Below, piece by piece: positions 45,697 to 54,128 of a stretch of 64,000 nucleotides of DNA. A model generated the notes under the pieces. The model worked only from the letters and a program-made list of their open reading frames with translations, was not told the origin of the DNA and did not search any database. This DNA is from Spirosoma rigui (GTDB taxonomy: Bacteria > Bacteroidota > Bacteroidia > Cytophagales > Spirosomataceae), in contig NZ_CP020105.1 in NCBI RefSeq assembly GCF_002067135.1, forward strand, positions 372,001-436,000. The letters are read 5' to 3'. Made by a program: the position numbers and the translations under genes. The first letter of the stretch is position 1. Every line of letters begins with the position of its first letter.

Positions 45697-47613
45697 TTAT
45701 TTTCTGTTAATGTCGAGCCATAATAAATAGGCCATTGCCTGAAAACCCTGATTAATGACAGTTGACTCATGATGTCTACTCGACTCATTATATTTACTCG
45801 TCAAGGGTTGCATGGCGTTAAGCTCCTCAAGTATGTAGTCGAGGTTTAAGTACTCTGCTCTAGGACCGCCCAGTTCATAACGGATGGCTGTTGATAAAGC
45901 CAATTTTTCGGCAAATATTCGATCCCGAAAGTCTGGTGTGTATGGGGATTTAGTTGTCCTCCACAAAATTCCGTCGGGCAGAATACCTTCCATGGCCCTT
46001 CTTATATAGCCCCTTTTGTATCCCTTGTATAGAAAATTTGCTGGTGGAGAAGCCCACAAAAATTCAATGATCCGCTTATCTAATAATGGATAGGTATGTT
46101 CCTGCTTGTAATACGAGGTTAAACAAAAGTCTCCGTTAAACCACATCACTTCCTGATCCCAGATACTGGTATAATGGTCCATTCGGTCCCAAAGTCGTTG
46201 CTGTTGGTTTTTGTGCCACTTGATGGCCTGATGCTTTGAAACGAAGCCCTCACTCACCGGGCAATCTTCGAATTGAAAGACTTTCGTTTTAGAGTTGCCT
46301 TTAATTCGTATCAAAATGTCCAGTAGTTTACCTGAAAGAAGTGGAGCAATAATACTATTCTGTATAACAGTACGATATGAGCTCTGTTCTATCTTCTTCA
46401 CTTCATTAAGTAGCTCTAAACCTCTCCCTAACCTTAATCTCTTTATGTAGTTTGAAAGTATTAAATTTCCATGGTTTGATGTCGTGCTGTCTCCCCCATA
46501 CCCACTTAACACAACCCTGGTATGCGGTGCCAATGAATGATGCAGGGCATCATCCATGTAGTAGAACGAATTTACAGGCTCATGCGTTTTATCGAACATT
46601 GCCTGTAGGTTGTGGAATACGCCAATATTTTCAGCCGAAACGTACAGAGGGATGATATTTTTTTCCTGCGCTATTACCAAGTCAATATATTCTCGTTCAT
46701 CTTCTTCAACCCCCCTGTAGTTGGGCGATAATACCGACGATGCGCTATACAAATTCTTTCCAGACTGGGCTAATTTACGGGCAGCCAAGCAGGCAATTGA
46801 TGATGAATCCAGCCCACCACTCAGGGTGATACCCACCGGAAAATTGGTATTCATCCTGTCGTCAATTGCCTGCTGGAGTAAAGCTCTAAGAGCAAGCCCG
46901 TATTCCTTCTCATCAGCAAACTTTACGATATTCTTTTTATTTCGCTCCCAATAAAGTTGGGTTATTATATTGTGGTTTTCATACCAAAGCCAGGTTGCTG
47001 GGAGCAATCGCTTAACGCCGGCAACGAACGTATCGATAGCATCTTCTCCCTCAAATTCAAGATTGATTACGTACTTCCTGAAAACGTCTTCATTTAACTT
47101 ATTGCCAACAAAGTCCAATTTCGCTATAGAACGCACTTCTGTTGAGAAAATAAAGAAATTAGGTGCATCAGCGAAAAACAACTGCCGAACACCCGTGTGA
47201 TCCCGGGCGCAGAAAAGACTTCGCTCTATTTTATCCCATATCGCAAACGCAAAGTCACCTACCAAATGGGATGTACATTGTTTTCCCCATTTTTCGAAGG
47301 CTTTTACAATCAATAAGCTATCACAGATCTTTGAATGTTCTGAAGGCGATATATTTAGTAACGTATATAGCTCCTTTCGATTGTCTATTCGTGCATCAGC
47401 TGTAATTACCCAGTGGTGATAAACCAGCGGCATCTCCTCGAAACAGGATTCCGGCGTGTAGTGCAGCATCAAGTTGCCTAACGTAGCCCCGTCCGTTTCA
47501 AGCATACGTGCCCCATCGGGACCTCTATGCCTGAGCGACTCCAGCATGGAGTTTGTCCAGCGTTGTAGTATAGGCTGCTGGTTTTTACTAACTATTCCGA
47601 AAATACCGCTCAT
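45697..47613 (-). CDS. Lasso peptide macrolactam synthetase (asparagine synthase-like)
   Basis: 638 aa. N-terminal glutamine-hydrolase-like domain (about 1-210) begins MSGIFGIVSK: the catalytic Cys2 of asparagine synthase B is Ser2, so no ammonia would be made. The synthetase domain has the ATP-pyrophosphatase motif ITLSGGLDSSSIACLAARKL (about 240-260) and VVLSGYGGDSTTS. It activates the Asp8 side chain of the precursor as AMP ester and closes the ring onto Gly1. It overlaps the preceding gene by 4 bp (ATGA), so translation is coupled. It lies directly upstream of the precursor gene. Confidence 0.93.
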   Translation of the reverse strand: MSGIFGIVSKNQQPILQRWTNSMLESLRHRGPDGARMLETDGATLGNLMLHYTPESCFEEMPLVYHHWVITADARIDNRKELYTLLNISPSEHSKICDSLLIVKAFEKWGKQCTSHLVGDFAFAIWDKIERSLFCARDHTGVRQLFFADAPNFFIFSTEVRSIAKLDFVGNKLNEDVFRKYVINLEFEGEDAIDTFVAGVKRLLPATWLWYENHNIITQLYWERNKKNIVKFADEKEYGLALRALLQQAIDDRMNTNFPVGITLSGGLDSSSIACLAARKLAQSGKNLYSASSVLSPNYRGVEEDEREYIDLVIAQEKNIIPLYVSAENIGVFHNLQAMFDKTHEPVNSFYYMDDALHHSLAPHTRVVLSGYGGDSTTSNHGNLILSNYIKRLRLGRGLELLNEVKKIEQSSYRTVIQNSIIAPLLSGKLLDILIRIKGNSKTKVFQFEDCPVSEGFVSKHQAIKWHKNQQQRLWDRMDHYTSIWDQEVMWFNGDFCLTSYYKQEHTYPLLDKRIIEFLWASPPANFLYKGYKRGYIRRAMEGILPDGILWRTTKSPYTPDFRDRIFAEKLALSTAIRYELGGPRAEYLNLDYILEELNAMQPLTSKYNESSRHHESTVINQGFQAMAYLLWLDINRK

Positions 47614-48686
47614 ACTTCCTGATACGTAATAGAAACAGACGGTTGTAACATGCCTTTCCGATATAGTTCGTCGATTGGAATCTCCAGATTTAACATGATT
47701 TGGTAAGCATGATCGATAATCGATTTAGTCGTTCGGGCTCCATCGAATCTGGCCAAAAACGAGTAAGCAATCGGGTTTATCGTTGCCTGCTGATCGCCCA
47801 GCGTGAGTATACACTCAGAAGGGCTATGCTGAACAATCTGTATGTCATTATGTAGACATAAATAGTCAGGAATAATCGTTTGTGAGAAGGTATCCAGCAA
47901 TTCGGTGATGCTTTGAGCGAGTATTACCTGATTATGCCCACACAAGTCAGTGAATTTTTGCGCGTCCAGTGAGGCTACGATTTCATAGCTCCGGATGTAC
48001 AAAGCTTCTTCGTTCCCTTCCCAACCCTGCCATAATGTACTGTAAGCTTCCTGATTGGTTTGTCGACCATCTGTTTCAATCTCGAAATCAATTGACTTTA
48101 TAGGTACCGTTTTCAGGGTTCTGGCTGGAATACCTAATTGATAGAGTGCAAAATTAGAAAGCACGTTTTCTACCATCTTAAGATACCCGTTCGTGGCTTT
48201 CCAAAACGCTTTACCATGGCTACCACCAACCGAAAAACAGAAGTGGGTTGAACACAAATTTTCACGATAGTCCCATATAGTGCAATTTCCCTTATCCAAA
48301 TAAGGGCATTTGGCCAATTCAGAATTGTTAGCCATCACCCCTTTGTCCTGATCACCAGAAGGTAGTTTATCTTGTTCTTTATGCCACCATCTTGGCGGCA
48401 CTATACCGTATGGTGTTACGCCTTGTTTGCTTTGTATTAGCTGTCTTATCCGCTTTTTGCCTTCTTCCATTGCCGGACGGCTATCCTGCAATATACCGCC
48501 TACCAGATAATTGGCTAAATGTGGATAATAGTTGCAACACTTTGTATCGAGGTACGGACTTTTGGGCGAGCGGCAAATATTGCAGGCAGAACAGGTAGCC
48601 CACTTCTCTTCCGGAAACTCTTTTTCGATAAAATCCGGAAAAAAGTTATGGTAAAGCGGTGGTAGTTTTGATTTTAATTGTGGCAT
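47610..48686 (-). CDS. Cysteine-cluster (YkgJ-like) protein of the lasso cluster
   Basis: 358 aa, no family name that I can assign with certainty. The N-terminal half has nine Cys in spaced groups: CSACNIC (32-38), KCC (50-51), and KCPYLDKGNCTIWDYRENLC (126-145) with HFC (150). This CxxC...C-x7-C-x9-C-x4-C pattern resembles YkgJ-type zinc or iron-sulfur binding domains. The C-terminal 70 residues (NPIAYSFLARFDGARTTKSI to ELYRKGMLQP) look like a small winged-helix domain, perhaps a leader-binding RRE-like module. It is translationally coupled to the cyclase, so a role in modifying or handling the lasso precursor is likely. Chemistry unknown. Confidence 0.7.
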   Translation of the reverse strand: MPQLKSKLPPLYHNFFPDFIEKEFPEEKWATCSACNICRSPKSPYLDTKCCNYYPHLANYLVGGILQDSRPAMEEGKKRIRQLIQSKQGVTPYGIVPPRWWHKEQDKLPSGDQDKGVMANNSELAKCPYLDKGNCTIWDYRENLCSTHFCFSVGGSHGKAFWKATNGYLKMVENVLSNFALYQLGIPARTLKTVPIKSIDFEIETDGRQTNQEAYSTLWQGWEGNEEALYIRSYEIVASLDAQKFTDLCGHNQVILAQSITELLDTFSQTIIPDYLCLHNDIQIVQHSPSECILTLGDQQATINPIAYSFLARFDGARTTKSIIDHAYQIMLNLEIPIDELYRKGMLQPSVSITYQEV

Positions 48687-48718
48687 AATACGGGCAGAAA
48701 TGTCCCTGAATAAATACG

Positions 48719-49537
48719 TTAAGAACCAAGCAATTCATTCAGGGCGTATAGTCTACTCGACCCTTGTTTTTGGGGAACAACCTCATCCAATTGCGGAATT
48801 CCAAAAATTTGAGCCCAGTTCTTGGGTTTTGATAATGCTAAGGTGCCTTTGGGAACATAATGCAAAAATAATAAATGGCAAAAATTATCTTTCGTCGTTC
48901 TTACTATTCGCTCTCTATAATGCCACTGACTACTACCCGAAAATAGAAGACTATCACCTGGTTCAAGCGTAAACGATGTAAAACGGTGTTTGGGATCTTT
49001 TTTTATATGGTCTTCCCAATCATTGCCCGTATAATCAAAGTTTTCAGGCCATGGAACAATTTGGCTAAAGTGAATTGGCCATGGTGCCGATTGATCAATA
49101 CAAATATCTAACGTCCACTTTGCTTGTGGAGCATCCATGTGTATTGCACACACACCAAAATTATTATATAAGCTCAAAAAGTTATAACATGGCTCTACTT
49201 CTTCGCCAACGTTTTCACTCACTATTTGGGTGAGTTCATGCTGTAGTTGTTTAAAATAAGGAAGGTCGTGCATAATGAGACGGCCAAAATTGAAAAACTC
49301 TTGTTTCTCATAGTCGTTCATTTTTATGCTCTTTATATGTTCTTTAATTTCACATAGTTTTTCCTCCGAAAGTAAATTTCCAACCGTAACAACGTTGAAT
49401 TCAGGATTAGTCCGAAATACGGATAGCTTGCCTTCAAACTCCGACAGTCGTTCGGGATAATGTTCCGCAATGAAGTCTTTTACTTTTTTATATGTAGCAA
49501 GCCACGGCGAATCATACCAGGGGAGATTAATTTCCAT
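48719..49537 (-). CDS. Fe(II)/2-oxoglutarate-dependent oxygenase-like protein
   Basis: 272 aa. Central jelly-roll pattern: metal ligands His-x-Asp in GVCAIHMDAPQAKWTLDICI and a distal His with nearby Arg in LFSGSSQWHYRERIVRTTKD; strand LEPGDSLLFSG before it is typical of the oxygenase core. It would hydroxylate a substrate using O2 and 2-oxoglutarate. Hydroxylation of the ring Asp by such an enzyme is known for the lasso peptide canucin, so this precursor's Asp8, or Pro2, is a candidate substrate (inference). It is preceded by the kinase gene and followed by the Cys-cluster gene. Confidence 0.75.
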   Translation of the reverse strand: MEINLPWYDSPWLATYKKVKDFIAEHYPERLSEFEGKLSVFRTNPEFNVVTVGNLLSEEKLCEIKEHIKSIKMNDYEKQEFFNFGRLIMHDLPYFKQLQHELTQIVSENVGEEVEPCYNFLSLYNNFGVCAIHMDAPQAKWTLDICIDQSAPWPIHFSQIVPWPENFDYTGNDWEDHIKKDPKHRFTSFTLEPGDSLLFSGSSQWHYRERIVRTTKDNFCHLLFLHYVPKGTLALSKPKNWAQIFGIPQLDEVVPQKQGSSRLYALNELLGS

Positions 49538-49629
49538 TTTAGCTGATTATAGATTGTTAATTTGCGAAAAATACAATTTATGTTCAGGCATTAATTAACA
49601 ACTATATAGTTCGATTGAGGTCTCTTCCG

Positions 49630-50613
49630 TCAATTTACTGTATTTAATTCACCCCCACTGAAGGTCGTTTCCGTACAGCTTTGCGAATGATAGTTAGTTC
49701 TTAAATCCTCCATAACAAGTTCATACAAATCATTAATGGCAAAACAAGACGTTGGCCTCCGAAGCCGAACTACAGGAACAGATTGAGCAATAGTGCTACA
49801 AAAAACAAAATGTTCTTTTTGTAGACCGAACATAGCGATCCCTTCCAGACGAAACGTATTACTGGTCAAAGCCACTAGCTTTTCGTGACTCTTCAGAAGT
49901 TCCAGGCTTAGCACATCGTCATCGTTAGGCCAAAGCACATAGATTACCGTCAGGGGGTGTGGCTCTGACGGAAAGTTATGATGGGCAAATAGTTGTTTCT
50001 TATTCCAATCGGGCAGAATGGCAGAATAATCGGCATGCTGATATCCTATCGCATCGATGCTGTCATCCCAAAGCTTTACCCGATGACTCGACGGATAAGC
50101 GTAAGGCTTGTTGTTTTCCAGCAAGCGTACTACACACACATCATCTGACAATAAGGTATGGCCTTCTTTCAAAAATTTAGCAGCTGTTGTAGATTTACCC
50201 CACCCTGACGGTCCTATAAACATGGCTGTACCGTATTGCGTACAGATTGTGCTGCCATGAAACGGAAAAATGTGTTGTCTTAAAAGAAAAAAACCGAAAC
50301 AAGTGCCCAAGATATAGAGCCTGACCGTCGCGTAATCTACATACTCATATTTTTCAATTACCAGCCACTGGTTGTGGCTCATTACTATTCGGCCTACCCC
50401 ATCAATTGTTAATAGAATATCATCTTCATTTAACTCGTACCTTACTTCGTTTTCCCATAAAGATCCTCTTTTGCTGGTTTCCGATTCTGGTAAATGTATT
50501 GGTACGTTACCTTCAGTAATAACAACATCTGCTTTGCAAGCCACGGTTTCAGCTAATTCTGGAAAATCCAGACTGGATGCTACAACCAGATGATGAAGTT
50601 TATAATAATTCAT
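49630..50613 (-). CDS. HPr kinase-like protein of the lasso cluster
   Basis: About 327 aa from ATG 50613 (MNYYKLHHLVVASSLDFPEL), preceded by AAGGAAAA; the frame continues to 50655. C-terminal P-loop domain with GPSGWGKSTTAAKFLKEGH (about residues 155-173) followed by LLSDDVCVV, the HPr-kinase-type order, as in lasso kinases (PadeK in paeninodin, PsmK in pseudomycoidin). Those phosphorylate the C-terminal Ser of the precursor; the precursor here ends in SS. It is the first gene of the cluster. No HPr protein or PTS gene is near, so a role in sugar regulation is unlikely. Confidence 0.87.
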   Translation of the reverse strand: MNYYKLHHLVVASSLDFPELAETVACKADVVITEGNVPIHLPESETSKRGSLWENEVRYELNEDDILLTIDGVGRIVMSHNQWLVIEKYEYVDYATVRLYILGTCFGFFLLRQHIFPFHGSTICTQYGTAMFIGPSGWGKSTTAAKFLKEGHTLLSDDVCVVRLLENNKPYAYPSSHRVKLWDDSIDAIGYQHADYSAILPDWNKKQLFAHHNFPSEPHPLTVIYVLWPNDDDVLSLELLKSHEKLVALTSNTFRLEGIAMFGLQKEHFVFCSTIAQSVPVVRLRRPTSCFAINDLYELVMEDLRTNYHSQSCTETTFSGGELNTVN

Positions 50614-50752
50614 ATAATTTTTCCTTACTGCATACTCACAGGCTGAGCTTACCAAGAGGATATCAGCTTAATCAATTAACCTCGATTCAACAATCTAGTA
50701 CATGGGATTCGATTCATGATATTCCAGTCAAGCAGACATTTCACCACTCTTT

Positions 50753-51382
50753 TCAAAAATGAGCCTCCACTCCAATTTGCCCGCTTGCTGTGATACCTAC
50801 TTTAATGGTGTCCAGGTACGAAGACAAGCGTCGGGGAACCACGTTCGCATTGTATAGCTGGATTGACTTGGCCGTGAGTTCATTCGACAATTCGATCAGG
50901 CATAATCCGCCAGCGATCAGCCCCAGCCCTCCCACCAGCAGAGGCAGATTCCGGCGGGTGTAGGCTACAGTCACATCGGGTGGGTATGGATTTGATGGTG
51001 TACGACTGCCCCGGGCCATACCCGTCGTAGGTGTACCTTTAATGGCTATATACCCAATGGCCAGTCCCGCGACAGCCAACAGCGGACCAATCGGCTTTAT
51101 GAGTTGGCCTCGTTGGTATAATTGTCGCGCTTTTGGCGTGACTTCCAGTATAGAAAGGATTGAACCCCGGTGAAGACGTTTACCTAGTTGACTGACGCTG
51201 GTTAAAAGAAAGGAACGTTTAGCTACTAAAGAATCCGGAACGTCTGTAGGCTTGTAAGCAGACTGAGCCATTTGTTCTTCGTTAGATAGATCTGTACCAG
51301 TCAAACTCCCCTGTCCAAGAGCTATAGTTTGCCCCATAGCCCATAATAAAAGTATAGTCGAGAGGCTTTGAGTGAATTTCAT
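50753..51382 (-). CDS. Exported protein of unknown function with two membrane segments
   Basis: About 209 aa from ATG 51382 with a signal-like start (LSTILLLWAMGQTIALGQG) and two hydrophobic stretches (about GPLLAVAGLAIGYIAI and LPLLVGGLGLIAGGLCLIEL). No family recognised. It follows the Wzi-like gene on the same strand and is thus probably part of the surface-polysaccharide set; it is only 97 bp from the end of the kinase gene region and may be the border between the two loci. Confidence 0.6.
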   Translation of the reverse strand: MKFTQSLSTILLLWAMGQTIALGQGSLTGTDLSNEEQMAQSAYKPTDVPDSLVAKRSFLLTSVSQLGKRLHRGSILSILEVTPKARQLYQRGQLIKPIGPLLAVAGLAIGYIAIKGTPTTGMARGSRTPSNPYPPDVTVAYTRRNLPLLVGGLGLIAGGLCLIELSNELTAKSIQLYNANVVPRRLSSYLDTIKVGITASGQIGVEAHF

Positions 51383-51410
51383 ACGCCGGAAACGCGAAAA
51401 ATAAACATGA

Positions 51411-52913
51411 TTAAAACGTACGGCTGACAAGCAGGTTAATTCCCAGGTTTTGTTTCAGAATCCCGGCAGCATCGTAGCCGATGTTGGCCGTTACCAGATA
51501 CGCCTTAACTGGAAATATAAACTGCTGCTGAACTGAAGTCTGCGTATAGGACAGTGGTACTTCATAGCTTCCTAAGTTATTGCTGAAGCTTAACCGGGTC
51601 ATCATATCCAGCTGCTTGTACCGGCTTTTCACGCCCAGCGTCAGGGCATTTACTCGGTTATTGACGATGTATCGGGGATTTTTAACCAGATTTTGCGGTA
51701 CGCCCGTCGCATACTGAAGCGGCATTATAAACGGCGTTCCAATGGTCTGTCCTTTATATACCCAACCATCAATGTAGCGGCCATTGTTAAAATAATCCTC
51801 GTTCCCCCGTAGCTCAGGCGTTATAGCACCACCCGATGGGATTGAACCAGCCTGATTGGATGTATGCAGGTATTCCAAAACAAGGCGCTGAACACCTTGC
51901 TGGACACGTTTGCGAGTAATCGATAAGCCGGTTAACCCGTCGGAGATGTTACTCAGGTTATAAAGAGCACCTGCTTCATAGATCGACTGCCGGTACAGAA
52001 ACCACCGGCTTTTCTCATCTTCGTACTCAAAACCTACATCCAGGGTACCTAGATGATTACCTACCCGATTGCCTCCTTCGGCCGAAGCCTGACCATTTTG
52101 AACGATGAGTGGATCTGCAGTATACAATGTTTTACCGCTGATTACATACCAGTAGGTCGATAGGTCGGTACCAAACTGGGTGATACGGACTCCGGAGTCG
52201 TACCTTGGGTATAAAACAGTGCCTCCCCATTGTACCTGGTGATTAAATCCACCGTGTATTTTGAAACGCCAGTCAGGCTTTCCGATACGGATATACAGGC
52301 TTTTCTGATGGAGGAAATAATTCTGTACCGAATCGCCGGTGCCAAACCAGCCATGAGCATAGTTTCCTTTGACAGCAATTAAGCCATTCTTGAGAATAGC
52401 CGTATACTGCGGGATAGACAGTTGAATTTTGGGGAGCGGTAGCGCATTACCCGACCAGATATAGGAACCGCTGCTTAACAGCGTATCTACTAAACCAAGT
52501 ACTTCCCGCCGGCGGCCAACAGAGAACTCCAGAGGGCCATACCGCAATTTGCCGTACAGTTCGGAGAGCAGAAGTTGATTAACTGATCCCGCATTAACAA
52601 TAGCCCGGGCGCCATATCCGTAAGAGAACTTTTTGCGAGCCAGGGAGTCATAGTCTTTTTTTATCTGCGCCCGGAAGGTAAAACCTGGTGAACTAAGCAG
52701 TATTTCGCCAAATTGGTTAGACCTGATCCAGAAAGGATTCGTGTTGCCCGTCGACAGGAATGCACCTGCCTCTACCGTATAGTGAATATCGGACAACCGT
52801 TGCTGGGCACTGCCAACCGAATGGCCAAGGCCGAGTGCCAGCAGGCATCCAATGAGTTGGTAAAATGCAGGCCGCATCGATTGCTTGAAAACTACGGATT
52901 GGAAAAGAGACAT
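51411..52913 (-). CDS. Capsule assembly Wzi-like outer membrane protein
   Basis: 500 aa; signal peptide (LIGCLLALGLGHSVGSAQQ). The body is a beta-barrel-type sequence with the Wzi pattern: VEAGAFLSTGNTNPFWIRSN, ELYGKLRYGPLEFSVGRRRE, and later LVLEYLHTSNQAGS, RGNEDYFNNGRYIDGWVYKG, and a C-terminal strand ending LLVSRTF with terminal Phe. Wzi binds capsule at the outer surface. The ATG at 52913 and at 52877 are both possible. It follows the UpxY-type regulator by 19 bp, suggesting one operon. Confidence 0.88.
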   Translation of the reverse strand: MSLFQSVVFKQSMRPAFYQLIGCLLALGLGHSVGSAQQRLSDIHYTVEAGAFLSTGNTNPFWIRSNQFGEILLSSPGFTFRAQIKKDYDSLARKKFSYGYGARAIVNAGSVNQLLLSELYGKLRYGPLEFSVGRRREVLGLVDTLLSSGSYIWSGNALPLPKIQLSIPQYTAILKNGLIAVKGNYAHGWFGTGDSVQNYFLHQKSLYIRIGKPDWRFKIHGGFNHQVQWGGTVLYPRYDSGVRITQFGTDLSTYWYVISGKTLYTADPLIVQNGQASAEGGNRVGNHLGTLDVGFEYEDEKSRWFLYRQSIYEAGALYNLSNISDGLTGLSITRKRVQQGVQRLVLEYLHTSNQAGSIPSGGAITPELRGNEDYFNNGRYIDGWVYKGQTIGTPFIMPLQYATGVPQNLVKNPRYIVNNRVNALTLGVKSRYKQLDMMTRLSFSNNLGSYEVPLSYTQTSVQQQFIFPVKAYLVTANIGYDAAGILKQNLGINLLVSRTF

Positions 52914-52932
52914 CAGTTAGATAGGTACGCTC

Positions 52933-53424
52933 TTAAACGAGCCGTTTGTCGACCAGAGTCTTAGAGGTATCGACCGATATGCAAACGCCTAACGACTCCA
53001 GATGAACGAGCAGTCTTTTACCTTGTTGGGAAACGACCTCCCCCTGGTATTCCATAAACGAGCCGGAGCTGATGCGGACTTTATCGGTTACATTATACTG
53101 CGCAACCTGGATAGTTTTGTGATCAAACTCATTGAGCATTTTTTTGATCACATCGATCTCCGCTTGTCGAACGATCGCAGGCTGCTTGAGCCAGAATAGG
53201 TAGCGAACAAAACCGGGTACCCCAAACAGTAGCCCTCGATCCTTCTCCTCCAGGTGTACAAAGCAATACGATCGAAACAAAGGCTCTTCAACGAGTTTGA
53301 CTCGATCTGACCAAATTCGTTCTCTTTTCCAAAGCGGACAATAAACTTCAATGTTCCGTTGACGAAGCGTTTCGGCAACTCGTTTTTCGTTACGGGATTT
53401 TGTGTAAACAACAAACCAAGGCAT
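52933..53424 (-). CDS. UpxY-family transcription antiterminator (NusG-like)
   Basis: 163 aa. NusG N-terminal domain pattern at the start (MPWFVVYTKSRNEKRVAETL and PLWKRERIWSDRVKLVEEPL, FVHLEEKDRGLLFGVPGFVR) and a C-terminal KOW-like stretch (KVRISSGSFMEYQGEVVSQQ). Such proteins enable RNA polymerase to read long capsule operons. In Bacteroides they are encoded at the head of the locus; here the long A+T-rich gap lies upstream and the Wzi gene downstream, so it may head only this short operon, or act in trans on the main operon. Confidence 0.92.
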   Translation of the reverse strand: MPWFVVYTKSRNEKRVAETLRQRNIEVYCPLWKRERIWSDRVKLVEEPLFRSYCFVHLEEKDRGLLFGVPGFVRYLFWLKQPAIVRQAEIDVIKKMLNEFDHKTIQVAQYNVTDKVRISSGSFMEYQGEVVSQQGKRLLVHLESLGVCISVDTSKTLVDKRLV

Positions 53425-54128
53425 ATAAGTTAGTGTGGATATGGTAACAAATCAGACTGGTAAACAGACCATGTTATCAGCAAGCAGCTTGTGTCGACAG
53501 ATGAAAAAATATCACCTGCTTACAGACGGCCTGTCGATAAAGAATTGGTTATCTCTTTTCAGCTTCTGAGAAGTAAAAATACTTATTTAATTCAACTTCC
53601 AAACGATAAGTCTGTTTTGCAAATAAAAACCTGCTGCATTACTATATTTTTAGCGAGTAAAGAGCTTGCACAGCGTATTTATTGAGCTGATAACCCCGCT
53701 ATAATTTGATTTATAATCGACATATACATAACTGCGTAGTCTACCAACAAATCGTATTTCCCAAGCTAACCTATCGACTTAAGTTACATTTTTGTACGTC
53801 AATCTCATTACCACTCAACAGGCTAACTCACTAAAAATCAATATTTTACTAATTCCATATAGATAGTTTAATTATCATAACATACATTAATTACGCTATT
53901 ATAATCAGTTCTAGTTATTAGTAAACTTAAGCATATTCGCCACGTATCTTTACCCAACCTGCAAGCTAGCCAATCTAGAAATTGAGCTGACTGTTTCTCT
54001 CATGTAGTAGCTACTTCAACGACTAATTCATTAGCCAGAAAAAACACACACAAGCATAAAGTAATTATGCTCATCTCACATCTATACTATCAGGCAATCA
54101 ATACAGTACCTTTATTCTATAAAATCGC
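53425..54128. other. A+T-rich non-coding region, 704 bp
   Basis: No convincing gene: the open frame at 53491-53685 has no family character. The sequence is much richer in A+T than coding regions around it. It probably holds the UpxY promoter and leader, and perhaps an antitermination target of the locus. No TAnnTTTG box fits well near 53430-53480. Confidence 0.5.

Noticed and set aside
49630..50613. True HPr kinase of carbon regulation
   Set aside because: No HPr or PTS genes; location in the lasso operon and precursor with terminal Ser fit the lasso kinase type better.
53491..53685. 64-aa gene in the A+T-rich gap
   Set aside because: No family pattern, no promoter or ribosome site; open by chance in A+T-rich DNA.
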